A DNA stretch of 64,000 nucleotides from AC-32 sp963755635 (GCA_963755635.1 CAVWKS010000010.1:248001-312000); one strand, 5' to 3'; shown: positions 31,296 to 40,729, numbered from the stretch's first letter. Notes: generated by a model not told the origin, from the letters alone. Translations and numbers: made by a program.

Positions 31296-32579
31296 TTAGA
31301 CCGCGGCGACGGTCGCGACCTCCGCGCCGGCGGTGTCGTTCCCGGCGAGGAGGTTGAAGAGCACGAGCCAGTCGCGCAGCAGGCGCGGCATCAGGAAGTT
31401 CCGCCGCACGTACTCCTTGCCGCGCAGGGCCCGCTGCCGGGCAGCCGCCGGGTCGCCCAGGATCTCGCGGCAGGCGTCCGCGCACTCCTCCGGCGAGTGC
31501 GGGTCGACGAGCCAGCCGGTCTCGCCGTCCTGGATCTGGGCCACGATCCCGCCCACCCGGCTGGCGACGGTCGGCCGTGTCTTCCAGAGCCCCTCGGTCA
31601 CGGTCAGGCCGAAGCCCTCGCGCGTCGACTTCTGGATCACCGCGTTCGAGTGCACCTGGAAGGCGTTGACCTCGACCGAGCCGATGTTGTTCAGGTTGGA
31701 GAGGATGTAGACGTCGGGATCACCCGAGGCGTAGGCGACCGTGCGGCTGTAGTAGTCCCAGCCCTCGGGATCGTCGTGGGCCATCGAGCCGACGAGGGCG
31801 AGCTGCACGTCCGGCCAGTCGGCCTTGACCGAGCGGTACGCGTCGATCACGCCGAGCGGGTCCTTCCAGGGGTCGAAGCGTGAGACCTGCGTCAGCAGCG
31901 GCCGCTCGACGTCGATCCCGAACTGGTCGACGATGTAGGCGGCGTCCTCGGGCGAGAGCGCCATGTTCTTCGGCGTCAGCGGGTCGATCGCCGGCGGCCA
32001 GATGTATGCGGGCGGCAGGCCGCTGACGCGCGGCACGTACTCGGGCATGTGGAAGATGGCCGCGTCGTAGCGCGCGATCCAGGGCAGCAGGAACTCGAGC
32101 ACCTCCGGGTTCGGCTGCGAAAGGTCGATGTGGCAGCGCCAGATCCAGCTCGCAGGGCTCGACGGGAAGTGCTCGATCACCGCCGCCGGCTGGGGGTCGT
32201 GGACGATCACGAAGTCGTACTCGTCCTCGAGCTGCTCGGCGTTCAGCGCGTTGTAGCGCCGGAAGATCTCCTGCTGCTCCGGGGTCAGGCCCTGCGGGTC
32301 GCCCTGCAACGCGTTGTGGATCCCCTTCGTCACCCCGAAGAACTCGTCAGCTCCCTCGATGATCCGCCACTCGACGTCGAGCCCGGCGTCCTTCATCAGC
32401 GGGATCAGCGCGTAGTTGATCTCGGCGACGCCGCCGCCGAACGCGGTGGCCGAGAGGTGGACGACGCGCTTGCCCGCCAGCGGTTCGGCGAGCCTGCGGA
32501 TCTCGTCCATCAGACCGCGGGTCGCGATGGTTGCGTAGTCGCCGAGCGACTTCTGTCCGACGTTGACAAGCTGGAGCAT
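31296..32579 (-). CDS. treT: Trehalose synthase, GT4 type (TreT)
   Basis: Retaining GT-B glycosyltransferase of the TreT/trehalose-phosphorylase branch, which makes trehalose from NDP-glucose and glucose. VVHLSATAFGGGVAEINYALIPLM (about residues 39-62), DFVIVHDPQP, WRCHIDLS, the AIDPLTPKN loop, LLTQVSRFDPWKDPLG (about 240) and QKSTREGFGLTVTEGLWK (about 318-335, EX7E motif) are all family-specific. 427 residues. A -10 candidate TAAGCT lies about 30 nt upstream. Together with otsA it gives two routes to trehalose. Confidence 0.88.
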   Translation of the reverse strand: MLQLVNVGQKSLGDYATIATRGLMDEIRRLAEPLAGKRVVHLSATAFGGGVAEINYALIPLMKDAGLDVEWRIIEGADEFFGVTKGIHNALQGDPQGLTPEQQEIFRRYNALNAEQLEDEYDFVIVHDPQPAAVIEHFPSSPASWIWRCHIDLSQPNPEVLEFLLPWIARYDAAIFHMPEYVPRVSGLPPAYIWPPAIDPLTPKNMALSPEDAAYIVDQFGIDVERPLLTQVSRFDPWKDPLGVIDAYRSVKADWPDVQLALVGSMAHDDPEGWDYYSRTVAYASGDPDVYILSNLNNIGSVEVNAFQVHSNAVIQKSTREGFGLTVTEGLWKTRPTVASRVGGIVAQIQDGETGWLVDPHSPEECADACREILGDPAAARQRALRGKEYVRRNFLMPRLLRDWLVLFNLLAGNDTAGAEVATVAAV

Positions 32580-32616
32580 GATGGGGGCGGCCTCGTGCCG
32601 CGGCGTGCGAGCTTAT

Positions 32617-33036
32617 CTACTGATCGGCAAGGAGCTTGACGAACCGCAGCCGGGAGCCGCCGCCGTTGCGCGGGCCGATCTCGACCTCGTCGGCGAGCGC
32701 GCGGATGATCTCGATCCCGAGACCCCCCTCGTCGAGCCCGGGGTCCTCGTCATGCTGGGCGCTGTCCGGGTCGAAGCCGGAGCCATCGTCGCCAACCTCG
32801 ACAACGAGCCGGTCCGGCTCGAGCTGGTAGAGGATCTCGACCTCGCCCTCGCCGTCGTCGTACGCGTAGCGCACGGAGTTCGTGCACGCCTCGGTCAGGG
32901 CGAGCTTCAAGTCGTGGAGCGTCTCGTCCGAGACCGGCCGGACGCCGGCGATCGCAGTCAGGGCGAGCCGCCCGAGCCCGATGTACTCGGGCTTCGCAGG
33001 GATCGTCAGGCGCACGGAACGGCCCATTTCACTCAT
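32617..33036 (-). CDS. RsbW-like serine kinase/anti-sigma ATP-binding protein
   Basis: HATPase_c domain protein of 139 residues related to RsbW/SpoIIAB. N box LALTEACTNSVRYAY (about residues 46-60), G1 VGDDGSGFDP (about 82-91) and G2 GGLGIEIIRALAD (about 104-116). Such proteins sequester a sigma factor and phosphorylate an antagonist. Neither sigma nor STAS-domain antagonist is adjacent, so its partner is unknown. It lies between treT and an HtrA protease on minus, which suggests a general-stress role by context only. Confidence 0.85.
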   Translation of the reverse strand: MSEMGRSVRLTIPAKPEYIGLGRLALTAIAGVRPVSDETLHDLKLALTEACTNSVRYAYDDGEGEVEILYQLEPDRLVVEVGDDGSGFDPDSAQHDEDPGLDEGGLGIEIIRALADEVEIGPRNGGGSRLRFVKLLADQ

Positions 33037-33120
33037 CGAGAAACCCCTACCCGCTGCCGAGCACTGCCTAACCCGGAAGGATGAGCGGCGCCCCCGCAGA
33101 AGGACACGGGTTCGGCCCGG

Positions 33121-34332
33121 TCAGGGATTGGGACGCTCCACCAGACGGACGGGCACCTGCAAGCGCTTGCCATCCCGGATGACGGTAAAGGTGGCCTGCT
33201 CGCCGGGAGAGAGCTCCTCCGTGACGATCCGCACCACGTCCTCCGAGCTTCGCACCGGCGTGCCACCGATCGCGACGATCACGTCGGCGCCCTTTGGGAA
33301 CTTGACGCCGAGGTAGTTGCCGGAGCCGGTCCCGGCATGCAGGCCGGCGTCTGAGGCTGGCGAGCCCTTGACGACACTGGTGACGGCCGCTCCTTGAGGC
33401 GTCCCGTAGCCGAAGTGCTTCGCGTACGCGGGCGTCAGGTTCGTCGTCACGATCCCGACGTAGGCATAGGAGACCTTGCCGTTCGCGATCAACTGCTGCA
33501 TCGAGCGGCGCGCGGAGTTGATCGGCACCGCGAAGCCGACCCCCTCGGCCGTGCCGGAGTCGCTGCGGATCTGCGCGTTGATCCCGATCACGCGGCCGCG
33601 CGCGTCGAACAGCGGGCCGCCTGAGTTGCCGTGGTTGATCGGCGCATCCGTCTGGATCGCGTCGACGAGCGAGTAGCGGGAGGTCAGCGAGTCGATCGAG
33701 CGGCGCGTTGCCGAGACGACGCCGACGCCGAGCGAGTCCACCTGGCCGAAGGGGCTGCCGATCGCGGCGACCGGCGCGCCGACGGCGACGGCCGCGGAGT
33801 TGCCGAGCGGAACCGGCGCGAGCGCGTGGTCGCTCGGGTCGACCTTCAACAGGGCCACGTCGTCGAACACGTCCCACCCGACGATTCGCGCCGGGACGCG
33901 GTCGAGATCCTGGAACTCGACGTAGACGCGGTCGGCGCCGTGCACCGTGCTCCCTTCGCCCGCGTTCGTGACCACGTGCGAGTTCGTGAGGATGTAGCCG
34001 TCCTTGGAGACGACGAAGCCCGATCCCTGCGCGAGCTGGGCCGAGGCGCCGCTGCCGTACTGCGACAAGATCGTGACCACGCCGCGCGAGCGGCTCGCGT
34101 AGATCCTGCGCGGGTCGAAGCCGTTGCCGGCGAGTGGCTTCGCGGAGGGGCCGACCGCGGCCGGAACGGCCGGATTGCCGAGCGGAACGGGCGACGCTCG
34201 AAAGACGGTCGTGGTCGAGCCGGAGCCGACCCAGCCGGCGGCCTTGCCGATCGCGAGCGCGGCGAATCCACCCACGAGGGCGCAGACGACCGCGAGAACG
34301 AAAAGCCTGCCAGAGCGCACGATGACCTTCAC
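33121..34332 (-). CDS. HtrA/DegP-like trypsin-fold protease with PDZ domain
   Basis: Membrane-anchored serine protease for envelope protein quality control. A signal-anchor helix lies at residues 8-29, followed by a Ser/Gly/Pro linker, the chymotrypsin-fold domain and one PDZ domain (about 305-400). Catalytic triad: His119 in LTNSHVV, Asp158 in FDDVALLKV, Ser237 in NHGNSGGPL. GTG start with VKVIVRSGRLFVLAVVCALV. 403 residues, with a single PDZ as in actinobacterial PepD/HtrA. RsbW-like kinase follows 84 nt later. Confidence 0.93.
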   Translation of the reverse strand: MKVIVRSGRLFVLAVVCALVGGFAALAIGKAAGWVGSGSTTTVFRASPVPLGNPAVPAAVGPSAKPLAGNGFDPRRIYASRSRGVVTILSQYGSGASAQLAQGSGFVVSKDGYILTNSHVVTNAGEGSTVHGADRVYVEFQDLDRVPARIVGWDVFDDVALLKVDPSDHALAPVPLGNSAAVAVGAPVAAIGSPFGQVDSLGVGVVSATRRSIDSLTSRYSLVDAIQTDAPINHGNSGGPLFDARGRVIGINAQIRSDSGTAEGVGFAVPINSARRSMQQLIANGKVSYAYVGIVTTNLTPAYAKHFGYGTPQGAAVTSVVKGSPASDAGLHAGTGSGNYLGVKFPKGADVIVAIGGTPVRSSEDVVRIVTEELSPGEQATFTVIRDGKRLQVPVRLVERPNP

Positions 34333-34366
34333 TGTAGCTGTGGCTCGGTCCCGTCAAAAGCAGCAG

Positions 34367-34643
34367 TTACATGGGCGCGCACCGTCGAGTGCTTAGCCAT
34401 GGCCAGAGGCGGTCGGCGACAACCAATGCGTCTTCGCCGTCAGCAACCCACATCCAGAACGGCCGTCTGACGCATCCGTCCTTGCCCGACCAGACGTAGG
34501 GCCCATAGACCTCCGCCGCCAACGATCGCGGCGAAGCGGCGGACGGGTTCGTCGTCAGTCATCTTCAGGGAAAGGCGAATGCGACCACGACATCGTGTGG
34601 CGCAGCCTTCGCCCTCGAATAGGCCTGCGGCCCACTGAATCAC
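34367..34643 (-). CDS. LAGLIDADG-type homing endonuclease fragment, frameshifted
   Basis: From GTG 34643 the frame reads VIQWAAGLFEGEGC, a LAGLIDADG helix variant, then LSLKMTDDEPVRRFAAIVGGG. At the GGCGGCGGAGG tract (34510-34520) the sense continues one base later as VYGPYVWSGKDG, PFWMWVADGEDALVVADRLWPWL, ending at TAA 34367-34369. The joined product of about 92 residues matches one LAGLIDADG repeat of a small free-standing protein, with no intron or intein around it. An in-frame TAG precedes the GTG, so the start is fixed. Endonuclease activity would need dimerisation; it may be defunct. Confidence 0.72.
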
Positions 34644-34679
34644 CTACGCACGTTTGCAGGAGGCGCGGACGACGTCTTT

Positions 34680-36122
34680 TCACGTCAAAACGCTCTCCGC
34701 CAGATGCCCACCGGACGGGACCGCAGCAAGTGGAAGTCGGAGTGAAAAAACCGTCTTCCCGCGGCGTGATTCGAGCTCGATTGCACCGTCCATCAGCTCT
34801 GCGAGCTGTTTTGCGATCGCGAGGCCGAGGCCGCTCCCCGAGGCTCGTGTGCCTTCGAGGCGGAAGAAGCGCTCGAACAGCTGCTCTTGGCGCCCACGTG
34901 GAATGCCGTCGCCATCATCCTCGACCTCAAGCAAGGCGAAATCGCCCCGCGTCAGCGCCCTCAGTCGCACTGCCGTGCCGGGCGCGGTGTGACGCAGCGC
35001 GTTTTCGACGAGGATCCTCCCGATCTGCAGGGTCCGGAGCTCGTCACCGAGGCCGACTGCCCCGCCCGCCGGCTGTACGGCCAGTTCGTGGCCCGACGTA
35101 GTCGCGACGGGCGCGAACTCCTCTGCCAGCTCTTCGCTGAGCGCTCCGAAGTCGACGGGCTCCCGCTCCACTCGCAGCCTGCCGGCATCGAGCCGCGTCA
35201 GGTCGAGCAGGTCCGACGCCAGCTTCGTCAGGCGGTCGACCTGCTCGCGCATCGAGTCGAGAAACTCCAGCCGGGTGGCCTCGTCGAGGCTCTCGTCGTC
35301 GAGCAGCTCGAGGAACCCCGCCAGCGAGAAGAGCGGTGTGCGGAGCTCGTGCGAGGCGTTCGCGACGAACTCGCGCCGAGCGTCGTCGAGCTGGGCGAGC
35401 CGCACCCGCATCCGCTCGAACGCGACTGCGAGGTCGCCGAGCTCGTCGCCGCCGCTGTCCCGAACCGGCTCGTCGAAGTCGCCGCCCGCGATTCGGTCGG
35501 CGGCGCGCTCGAGCCGGCGGATCCGCCGCGCGAACATCCAGGCGCCGCCGTAGCCGAGCAGGAGCGCGATCACGAGCGCCACGCCGGCGGCCAGCAGCAC
35601 GCGCCGCTGGACGAGATGAACGCTGCCGCGCTGGCTCTCGAGCGAATCGCGCAGGAGCAGGACAAACGCGCCTCGGTCGTAGGGAACCGCCGCCTCCGCG
35701 TAGTGCACGCGGCCCTCGGTCACGAACCCCTGCTCCACGCTCCCCGACTGCAGAGCCTTCGTCGCGATCGGGTCGTCGGTCGGCTCGGCGTGCGAAGGGG
35801 TGGCCACGCTCGAGTCGGCGATCGGGCTCCCGACGCTCGATCCACCCGGAACCGCAGAGGTCGTCTGGAAGATCATCACGCGCGCGCCGACGTCGTGAGC
35901 CGACGTCTCGACGAAATCGTCCTGGCAGCAGAAGTTCGTCGCCCTCCTCGCCTCGGGGACGAGGTGACTCGTCGCCCCCGCGAGCTGTGTCAGCCGCGTG
36001 TCCTCGAGGTGCGACCGCAGCGAGGGGACGACGGCCAGATAGACGATCCCGAGCGCTGCTGCGACGACGAGTAGGAGCGCCAGACTCAGGCGGGTGCCGA
36101 CACTGCGGACGAAATGGCTCAT
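34680..36122 (-). CDS. Two-component sensor histidine kinase
   Basis: Classical membrane HK of 480 residues. TM1 (residues 11-31), extracytoplasmic sensor region (32-174) with a Cys pair at 64-65, TM2 (175-197), HAMP (198-250), H-box FVANASHELRTPL (phospho-His 258), N-box VENALRHTAPG (about 375), G1 VEDDGDGIP, F-box FERFF and G2 GSGLGLAIAKQL. It overlaps its response regulator by 4 nt upstream (ATGA-type). The Cys pair in the sensor region could form a disulfide or bind metal; the signal is unknown. Confidence 0.93.
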   Translation of the reverse strand: MSHFVRSVGTRLSLALLLVVAAALGIVYLAVVPSLRSHLEDTRLTQLAGATSHLVPEARRATNFCCQDDFVETSAHDVGARVMIFQTTSAVPGGSSVGSPIADSSVATPSHAEPTDDPIATKALQSGSVEQGFVTEGRVHYAEAAVPYDRGAFVLLLRDSLESQRGSVHLVQRRVLLAAGVALVIALLLGYGGAWMFARRIRRLERAADRIAGGDFDEPVRDSGGDELGDLAVAFERMRVRLAQLDDARREFVANASHELRTPLFSLAGFLELLDDESLDEATRLEFLDSMREQVDRLTKLASDLLDLTRLDAGRLRVEREPVDFGALSEELAEEFAPVATTSGHELAVQPAGGAVGLGDELRTLQIGRILVENALRHTAPGTAVRLRALTRGDFALLEVEDDGDGIPRGRQEQLFERFFRLEGTRASGSGLGLAIAKQLAELMDGAIELESRRGKTVFSLRLPLAAVPSGGHLAESVLT

Positions 36123-36820
36123 TTGCTGCGGAAGCGGTAGCCGACGCCGCGCACGGTGAGGATGAACTCCGGCTCACGCGGATCCCGCTCGAGCTTCTCG
36201 CGCAGGTGGCGGACGTGGACGTCGATCGTGCGCGGCTCGCGGTAGTCGGATCCGCCCCACAAGGCCTGCAACAGCTGCTCGCGCGTGTACACGCGGCCCG
36301 CATGCGAGGCGAGCGTGCGCAGGAGCTCGAACTCGACGTACGTCAGCTGCACCGGCCGGTCGTGCACCTCCACCTCTCGACGGGCGAAGTCGATCTTCAG
36401 ACCGTCCGCCTCGATCCGCTCTTCCCGCTCCTCGAGGCGCGCGGTTCCCGCGCGGCGCAGCAGTGCCCGCACGCGGCTGCGGAACTCCCGGATCGAGAAC
36501 GGCTTCGTGATGTAGTCGTCGGCGCCGAGCTCGAGGCCGAGCACCTTGTCGAGCTCGTCGTCGCGGGCGGTGAGCATGATGATCGGCACCTCGCTCTTCG
36601 TCCGCAGCCGCTTGCAGACCTCCAGGCCGTCGAGTTTCGGCAGCATCACGTCCAGGACGACGAGATCGATGTTCTCGCGCTCGAATCTCTCGAGAGCCTC
36701 TTCCCCGTCACGTGCCTGGATCACGCGAAAGCCGTCGCGCTCGAGCGGATAGGCGAGGAGCTTCTGGACAGCGTCCTCGTCGTCGACCAGAAGAATCGTT
36801 GAGGAATCGGGCATCGGCAA
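36119..36820 (-). CDS. OmpR/PhoB family response regulator
   Basis: 233 residues. Receiver domain residues 6-120 with acidic pair DDED (about 13-16), phosphoacceptor Asp in VVLDVMLPKLDG (about 56), Thr in MLTARDD and Lys in DDYITKPFS. The winged-helix DNA-binding domain spans 135-233 (LTYVEFELLRTLASHAGRVYTREQLL, DVHVRHLREKLE, TVRGVGYRF). It precedes and overlaps its cognate kinase. TATAGT on minus (about 36851-36856), some 30 nt upstream, is a good -10 and is divergent to the M28-like gene. Confidence 0.95.
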   Translation of the reverse strand: MPMPDSSTILLVDDEDAVQKLLAYPLERDGFRVIQARDGEEALERFERENIDLVVLDVMLPKLDGLEVCKRLRTKSEVPIIMLTARDDELDKVLGLELGADDYITKPFSIREFRSRVRALLRRAGTARLEEREERIEADGLKIDFARREVEVHDRPVQLTYVEFELLRTLASHAGRVYTREQLLQALWGGSDYREPRTIDVHVRHLREKLERDPREPEFILTVRGVGYRFRSK

Positions 36821-36849
36821 AGCCTGCCGGCGCTGGGAGGTCTCGCGCC

Positions 36850-36855
36850 TACTAT
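36850..36855 (+). promoter_or_regulatory. -10 box (TACTAT), divergent with TATAGT
   Basis: TACTAT ends 9 nt before ATG 36865. The same ACTATA core reads TATAGT on minus for the response regulator, so the two promoters overlap. Confidence 0.5.
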
Positions 36856-36864
36856 AGCCAGGGT

Positions 36865-38752
36865 ATGGCGGCGCTCCCGCCCCGTCCTGCGCGGCGCCGT
36901 CCGCGCCTCGGCTCGCTCGAGCGGCCCGTCAGTGGGCGTCTCTACCGCGGGACCTGGCTGCTCGTCGGGATTCCGCTGCTGATCGCGGCTTTCAGCGTGA
37001 GTAAAGCCGAGCCGCTTCCGGAACCGCAGCCGGCACTGCCAACCGCGTTCGACCGCGCCGGGGCGGTCGCGCTCGCCTCACAGCTCGCGGACACTTACCC
37101 GGATCGCGTTCCCGGGACTGCCGGAGCGGCCGGCGCGGTCTCGTGGTTCGCGCAGCAGCTCTCCCCGTACGGCCTGAAGGCGTCCCCTGACCGCTTTCGC
37201 GCGCAGGTACCGGGCCACGGGACACAGACGCTCGTCAACCAGCTCGTCACGATCCCCGGAAGGCTGCCGGACGAGATCGTCGTCCTGGCGCACCGGGACG
37301 ACACCGGCGTGGGGCAGGGAGCGAACGACAACGCGTCCGGGATCGCGACGCTGATCCAGCTCGCCCGCTCATATGGGGCGCCGGTCGACGCGCCCGGCAG
37401 CCGCCCGCTCAGCCCCGTGCACACGCTCGTCTTCGTCGCAACCGACGGGGGTGCGTTCGGCGCGCTCGGGGCGCGGCGCTTCGCGGAGACGCACCAGGGC
37501 CGTGTCCTCGCGGCGATCAACCTCGACACGCTCGCGGGCGCGCGGGCGCGCTCGGCTCGTGCTGGCCGGCCTGGAGCCCAGGCTCGCCTCGCCAGGCTTG
37601 GTCGAGACAGCTTCACGCCTCGTCCTGCAGCAAACCGGCTCGCGCCCGCAGCGACCGTCCGGGTTCGCGCAGCTGATCGACCTCGCGTTCCCGTTCACGC
37701 TCCACGAGCAGGGGCCGTTCCTCGCGCACGGCCTGCCCGCGCTGACGCTGGCAAGCGGCGGCGAGCGGCCGCCTTCGCCGTATCTGGACCGGCCGGGCCG
37801 CCTCGACGCGCTCCGCCTCGGAGAGCTCGGGGGCGCCGCGCAGCAGCTCCTCCGCTGGCTCGACTCGGGCGCCGAACTCGCGCCGGGAACCGCGAGCTAC
37901 GTCTATTTCGGCCCGCGGATCCTGCCCGGCTGGGCGATCGAGCTCGTCCTGATCGCGGCGCTCGCGCCATTCCTGCTGGCCGCAGTCGACCTGTTCGCGC
38001 GCTGCAGGCGCCGGCACATTCCGCTCGCGCCGGCCTTCCGCAGCTACCGCAGCCGGCTTGGCTTCTGGCTGTGGGCGGCGGCGATCTTCGAACTGTTCGC
38101 GCTCGTGGGCGCCTGGCCCGCTGCCCCGTCGGTGGCCCTGCCGCCCGATGCGTCCCCGGCGACCGGCTGGCCCGCGGCACCGCTGCTGGGATTCGCGGTG
38201 CTCAGCCTGCTCGGCTGGCTCGTCGCTCGCGCCCGGCTCAAGCCGACGCGAGGCGTGGCCTCATCCGAGGAGCTCGCCGGAACGACTGCTGCCCTGCTCG
38301 CGCTCGCGGTCGTCGCGCTGCTGGTGGTGGCCACGAATCCCTACGCGCTCATCTTCCTGCTGCCTTCCCTCCACGTCTGGCTGTGGTTGCCGTTCCTGCG
38401 CACGCGGCCGGTCTGGGCACGCCTGGCGCTCTTCGCCGGCGGTCTGCTCGGGCCGCTGCTCCTGCTGGCCTCGTTCGCGGTTCGCTTCGGGATCGGCCTC
38501 GACGCGCCCTGGTACGTCGCCGAGCTGGCGGCAAGCGGCTACGTTCGGCTCTTCGCGCTCGTGATCGCCGCCGCCTGGCTCGCGGCCGCAGGACAGGTCG
38601 CAGCGCTCTCCGTGGGGCGGTACGCGCCCTACCCGAGCGCCGCCGAGCGGCCCGCGCGTGGGCCGATTCGCGAGTCGGTCAGGCGCGTCGTGCTCACGGC
38701 GCGCGCGAGGAGGCGCGCATCGCACGAGGAATCGAAGGCGTTGGAAGGATGA
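36865..38752 (+). CDS. M28-like peptidase domain with multi-spanning C-terminus, frameshifted
   Basis: N-terminal helix (residues about 28-46), then an M28 aminopeptidase-fold domain (about 60-330; RVPGTAGAAGAVSWFAQQL, VVLAHRDDTGVGQ, GANDNASGIATLIQLA). The zinc-ligand His and Asp appear, but the catalytic Glu-Glu pair expected after VATD is Gly-Gly (TDGGAFGALGARRF), so catalysis is doubtful. After a +1 shift near 37530-37555 the protein continues as LVLAGLEPRLASPGLVETAS... with about eight membrane helices (37.9-38.6 kb), ending at TGA 38752. Sortase follows 1 nt later. Function unknown; a membrane-linked M28 relative is the safest label. Confidence 0.75.
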
Positions 38753-38753
38753 G

Positions 38754-39482
38754 ATGAGACGATTCCTCAGGATCGGCGGGACGGTGCTCGTCGTCGCGGG
38801 CGTGCTCATGCTCGTCTGGGTCGTGATCGTCTGGCGCTGGCAGGACCCGTTCACCGGGCTCTACACCCACTGGAAGCAACACCAGCTTGCGCACGCATAC
38901 GACAAGCGCTACGCCGCGTACCGCCCGGTGCCGCACCGGCCGGAGGCTTCGGTCGAGTCGACGATGCGAACGCTGTCCAGGGAGGCGCGGCGCTACCGGC
39001 TCGACTCGCACCGCGGCCAGGCGATCGGCCGGATCCGCGTGCCGCGGCTTGGGCTGAACATGATCCTCGTGAACGGCACCGACGACGCCACGCTGCGCAA
39101 GGGGCCCGGGCGCGATCTCCGCACGTACATGCCGGGCGAAGGACAGCTGATCTACATCGCCGGACACCGTACGACGTACCTCGCGCCGTTCGCGCACATC
39201 GAAAAGCTGCGGGTGGGCGACTACGTGATCCTCGAGGTTCCTTACGCCATCTTCCGCTACCGCGTCGTGCGCCACGTGATCGTCGCCTCGAACGACCTCG
39301 CCGTCCTGCATTCACACGGCCGCGAGATCGTCGCGCTGCAGGCGTGCCACCCGCGGTTCTTCGCGACGCACCGTTACATCGTCTACGGGCGGCTCGTGCG
39401 CGTGGACCCACGCGGCGGCCGTTCGTTCCGTGCGCCGGCGACGCACCTCGCAGCGGCACCACTCGCTTCGCGCGAGGGCTGA
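38754..39482 (+). CDS. Sortase family transpeptidase
   Basis: Membrane-anchored cysteine transpeptidase that attaches proteins to the cell wall. TM helix at residues 6-28, then the sortase beta barrel. GRIRVPRLGLNMILVNG opens the domain, catalytic His is in IAGHRTTYLAPF (about residue 140), Cys in VALQACHPRFFATHR (about 197) and the Arg in the same segment. The context LQAC rather than TLxTC suggests a class E/F-like sortase. 242 residues. No LPxTG-type substrate is recognisable in the window. Confidence 0.88.
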   Translation: MRRFLRIGGTVLVVAGVLMLVWVVIVWRWQDPFTGLYTHWKQHQLAHAYDKRYAAYRPVPHRPEASVESTMRTLSREARRYRLDSHRGQAIGRIRVPRLGLNMILVNGTDDATLRKGPGRDLRTYMPGEGQLIYIAGHRTTYLAPFAHIEKLRVGDYVILEVPYAIFRYRVVRHVIVASNDLAVLHSHGREIVALQACHPRFFATHRYIVYGRLVRVDPRGGRSFRAPATHLAAAPLASREG

Positions 39483-39499
39483 CCCGCCGTCCGACGCGC

Positions 39500-40696
39500 T
39501 CAGGCCAGGCGGAGGTAGCGAACCGGCGCGCCTGCCTGCAGCTCGCCGTCGCCCCGCGGCACGAGCACGAGCGCATCAGCCGCAGCAGCGCGGGCGATCA
39601 TGTGCGACTCCTGGCCGGCGAGCGGCTCGAGCTCGACGGCTCCGTCCGTGGCGTCGGACTTGCGAGCCCGCACGAGCTCGTCGCGCGCCGGGTTCTGGCG
39701 CAGGGCAGCCGCGAGCCGCCCCGGCTCAAAGCGGGGAAGCGGGTTGGAGTAACCCTGCAGCGCGAGCACGGCAGGCCGCACGAACAACTCGAAGCCGACG
39801 AACGAAGAGACCGGGTTCCCCGGCAGGCCGAAGACGAGGGTGGCCCCGCGCACGCCGAAGGACACCGGCTTGCCCGGCTTGACGGCGACGCGCCAGAACA
39901 CCTCCTCGACTCCAAGCTCCGCCTCGATCCGGCGCACGAGGTCGTGCGGGCCCACGGACACGCCGCCCGAGGTGACAAGCACGTCCGCCTCGAGCCCACG
40001 CTCGAGCGCGGCGCGGTGTGCCTCCTCGTCGTCCGCCACCGCCGGCAGGCGCGTCACGTCCGCGCCTGCTGACGCGAGCTGGGCGGCGAGGATCAGACCG
40101 TTCGCCTCGTAGACCTCGCCCGGACCGAGCGGCTCGCCCGGCTGCCGGAGCTCGGTTCCCGTTGCCAGCACGGCGGCCCGCGGGCGCCTCGAACAGGCGA
40201 CCTCCGCCACGCCCGCAGCTGCCAGAGCGCCGAGGCGCGCCGGGTCGAGCCGTACGCCGGCCTCGAGCACCGTGTCGCCCGCATGCAGATCACCGCCGCG
40301 AGGACGAACGTGTGCACCGGCAGCAGCACGCTCGGGGACCTCCACTTCGTTGTCATGTTCGACAACATACTCGATCGGGATGACGGCATCGGCTCCCTTG
40401 GGAACGACCCCGCCAGTCGAGATCTCCATCGCCTCGCCCGACCCAAGCGCTCGCGTGGCCGGCGCGCCTGCGGCGATGCGCGCAACGACCGGCAGCGTGC
40501 CGGGCGTGTCCTCGGAACGGACGGCGAAACCGTCCATCGCGGAGCTCGCGAACGGCGGCAGGTCGACCGCCGCGCGCATCGGCCCTGCCAGAACGCGGCC
40601 CCCAGCTTCCTCGAGCGGGACCGTCTCCGCGGGAAGCGGGCGGGCCTGCTCGAGGATCAGGCGCTGCGCCTCCTCGATCGTCAGCAACTCGGCCAC
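39500..40696 (-). CDS. moeA: Molybdopterin molybdotransferase MoeA
   Basis: Inserts molybdate into adenylylated molybdopterin. LLTIEEAQRLIL, the GGRVLAGPMRAAVDLPPFASSAMDGFAVR segment, GSGEAMEISTGGVVPKGADAVIP, the MogA-like domain with ATGTEL, VTSGGVSVGPHDLV, and VFGLPGNPVSSFVGFELFV, then a C-terminal domain IV. 398 residues from GTG 40696, chosen where conserved sequence begins; a longer upstream frame exists. Together with moaC and mog (28 kb) it shows the cell makes Moco. Confidence 0.93.
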   Translation of the reverse strand: MAELLTIEEAQRLILEQARPLPAETVPLEEAGGRVLAGPMRAAVDLPPFASSAMDGFAVRSEDTPGTLPVVARIAAGAPATRALGSGEAMEISTGGVVPKGADAVIPIEYVVEHDNEVEVPERAAAGAHVRPRGGDLHAGDTVLEAGVRLDPARLGALAAAGVAEVACSRRPRAAVLATGTELRQPGEPLGPGEVYEANGLILAAQLASAGADVTRLPAVADDEEAHRAALERGLEADVLVTSGGVSVGPHDLVRRIEAELGVEEVFWRVAVKPGKPVSFGVRGATLVFGLPGNPVSSFVGFELFVRPAVLALQGYSNPLPRFEPGRLAAALRQNPARDELVRARKSDATDGAVELEPLAGQESHMIARAAAADALVLVPRGDGELQAGAPVRYLRLA

Positions 40697-40723
40697 CGGC
40701 GACGCATACGGTACGCGGCCGGA

Positions 40724-40729
40724 TAGGGT
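40724..40729 (+). promoter_or_regulatory. -10 box (TAGGGT) for the GT2 gene
   Basis: TAGGGT, then 8 nt, then GTG 40738; leaderless arrangement. Confidence 0.5.
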
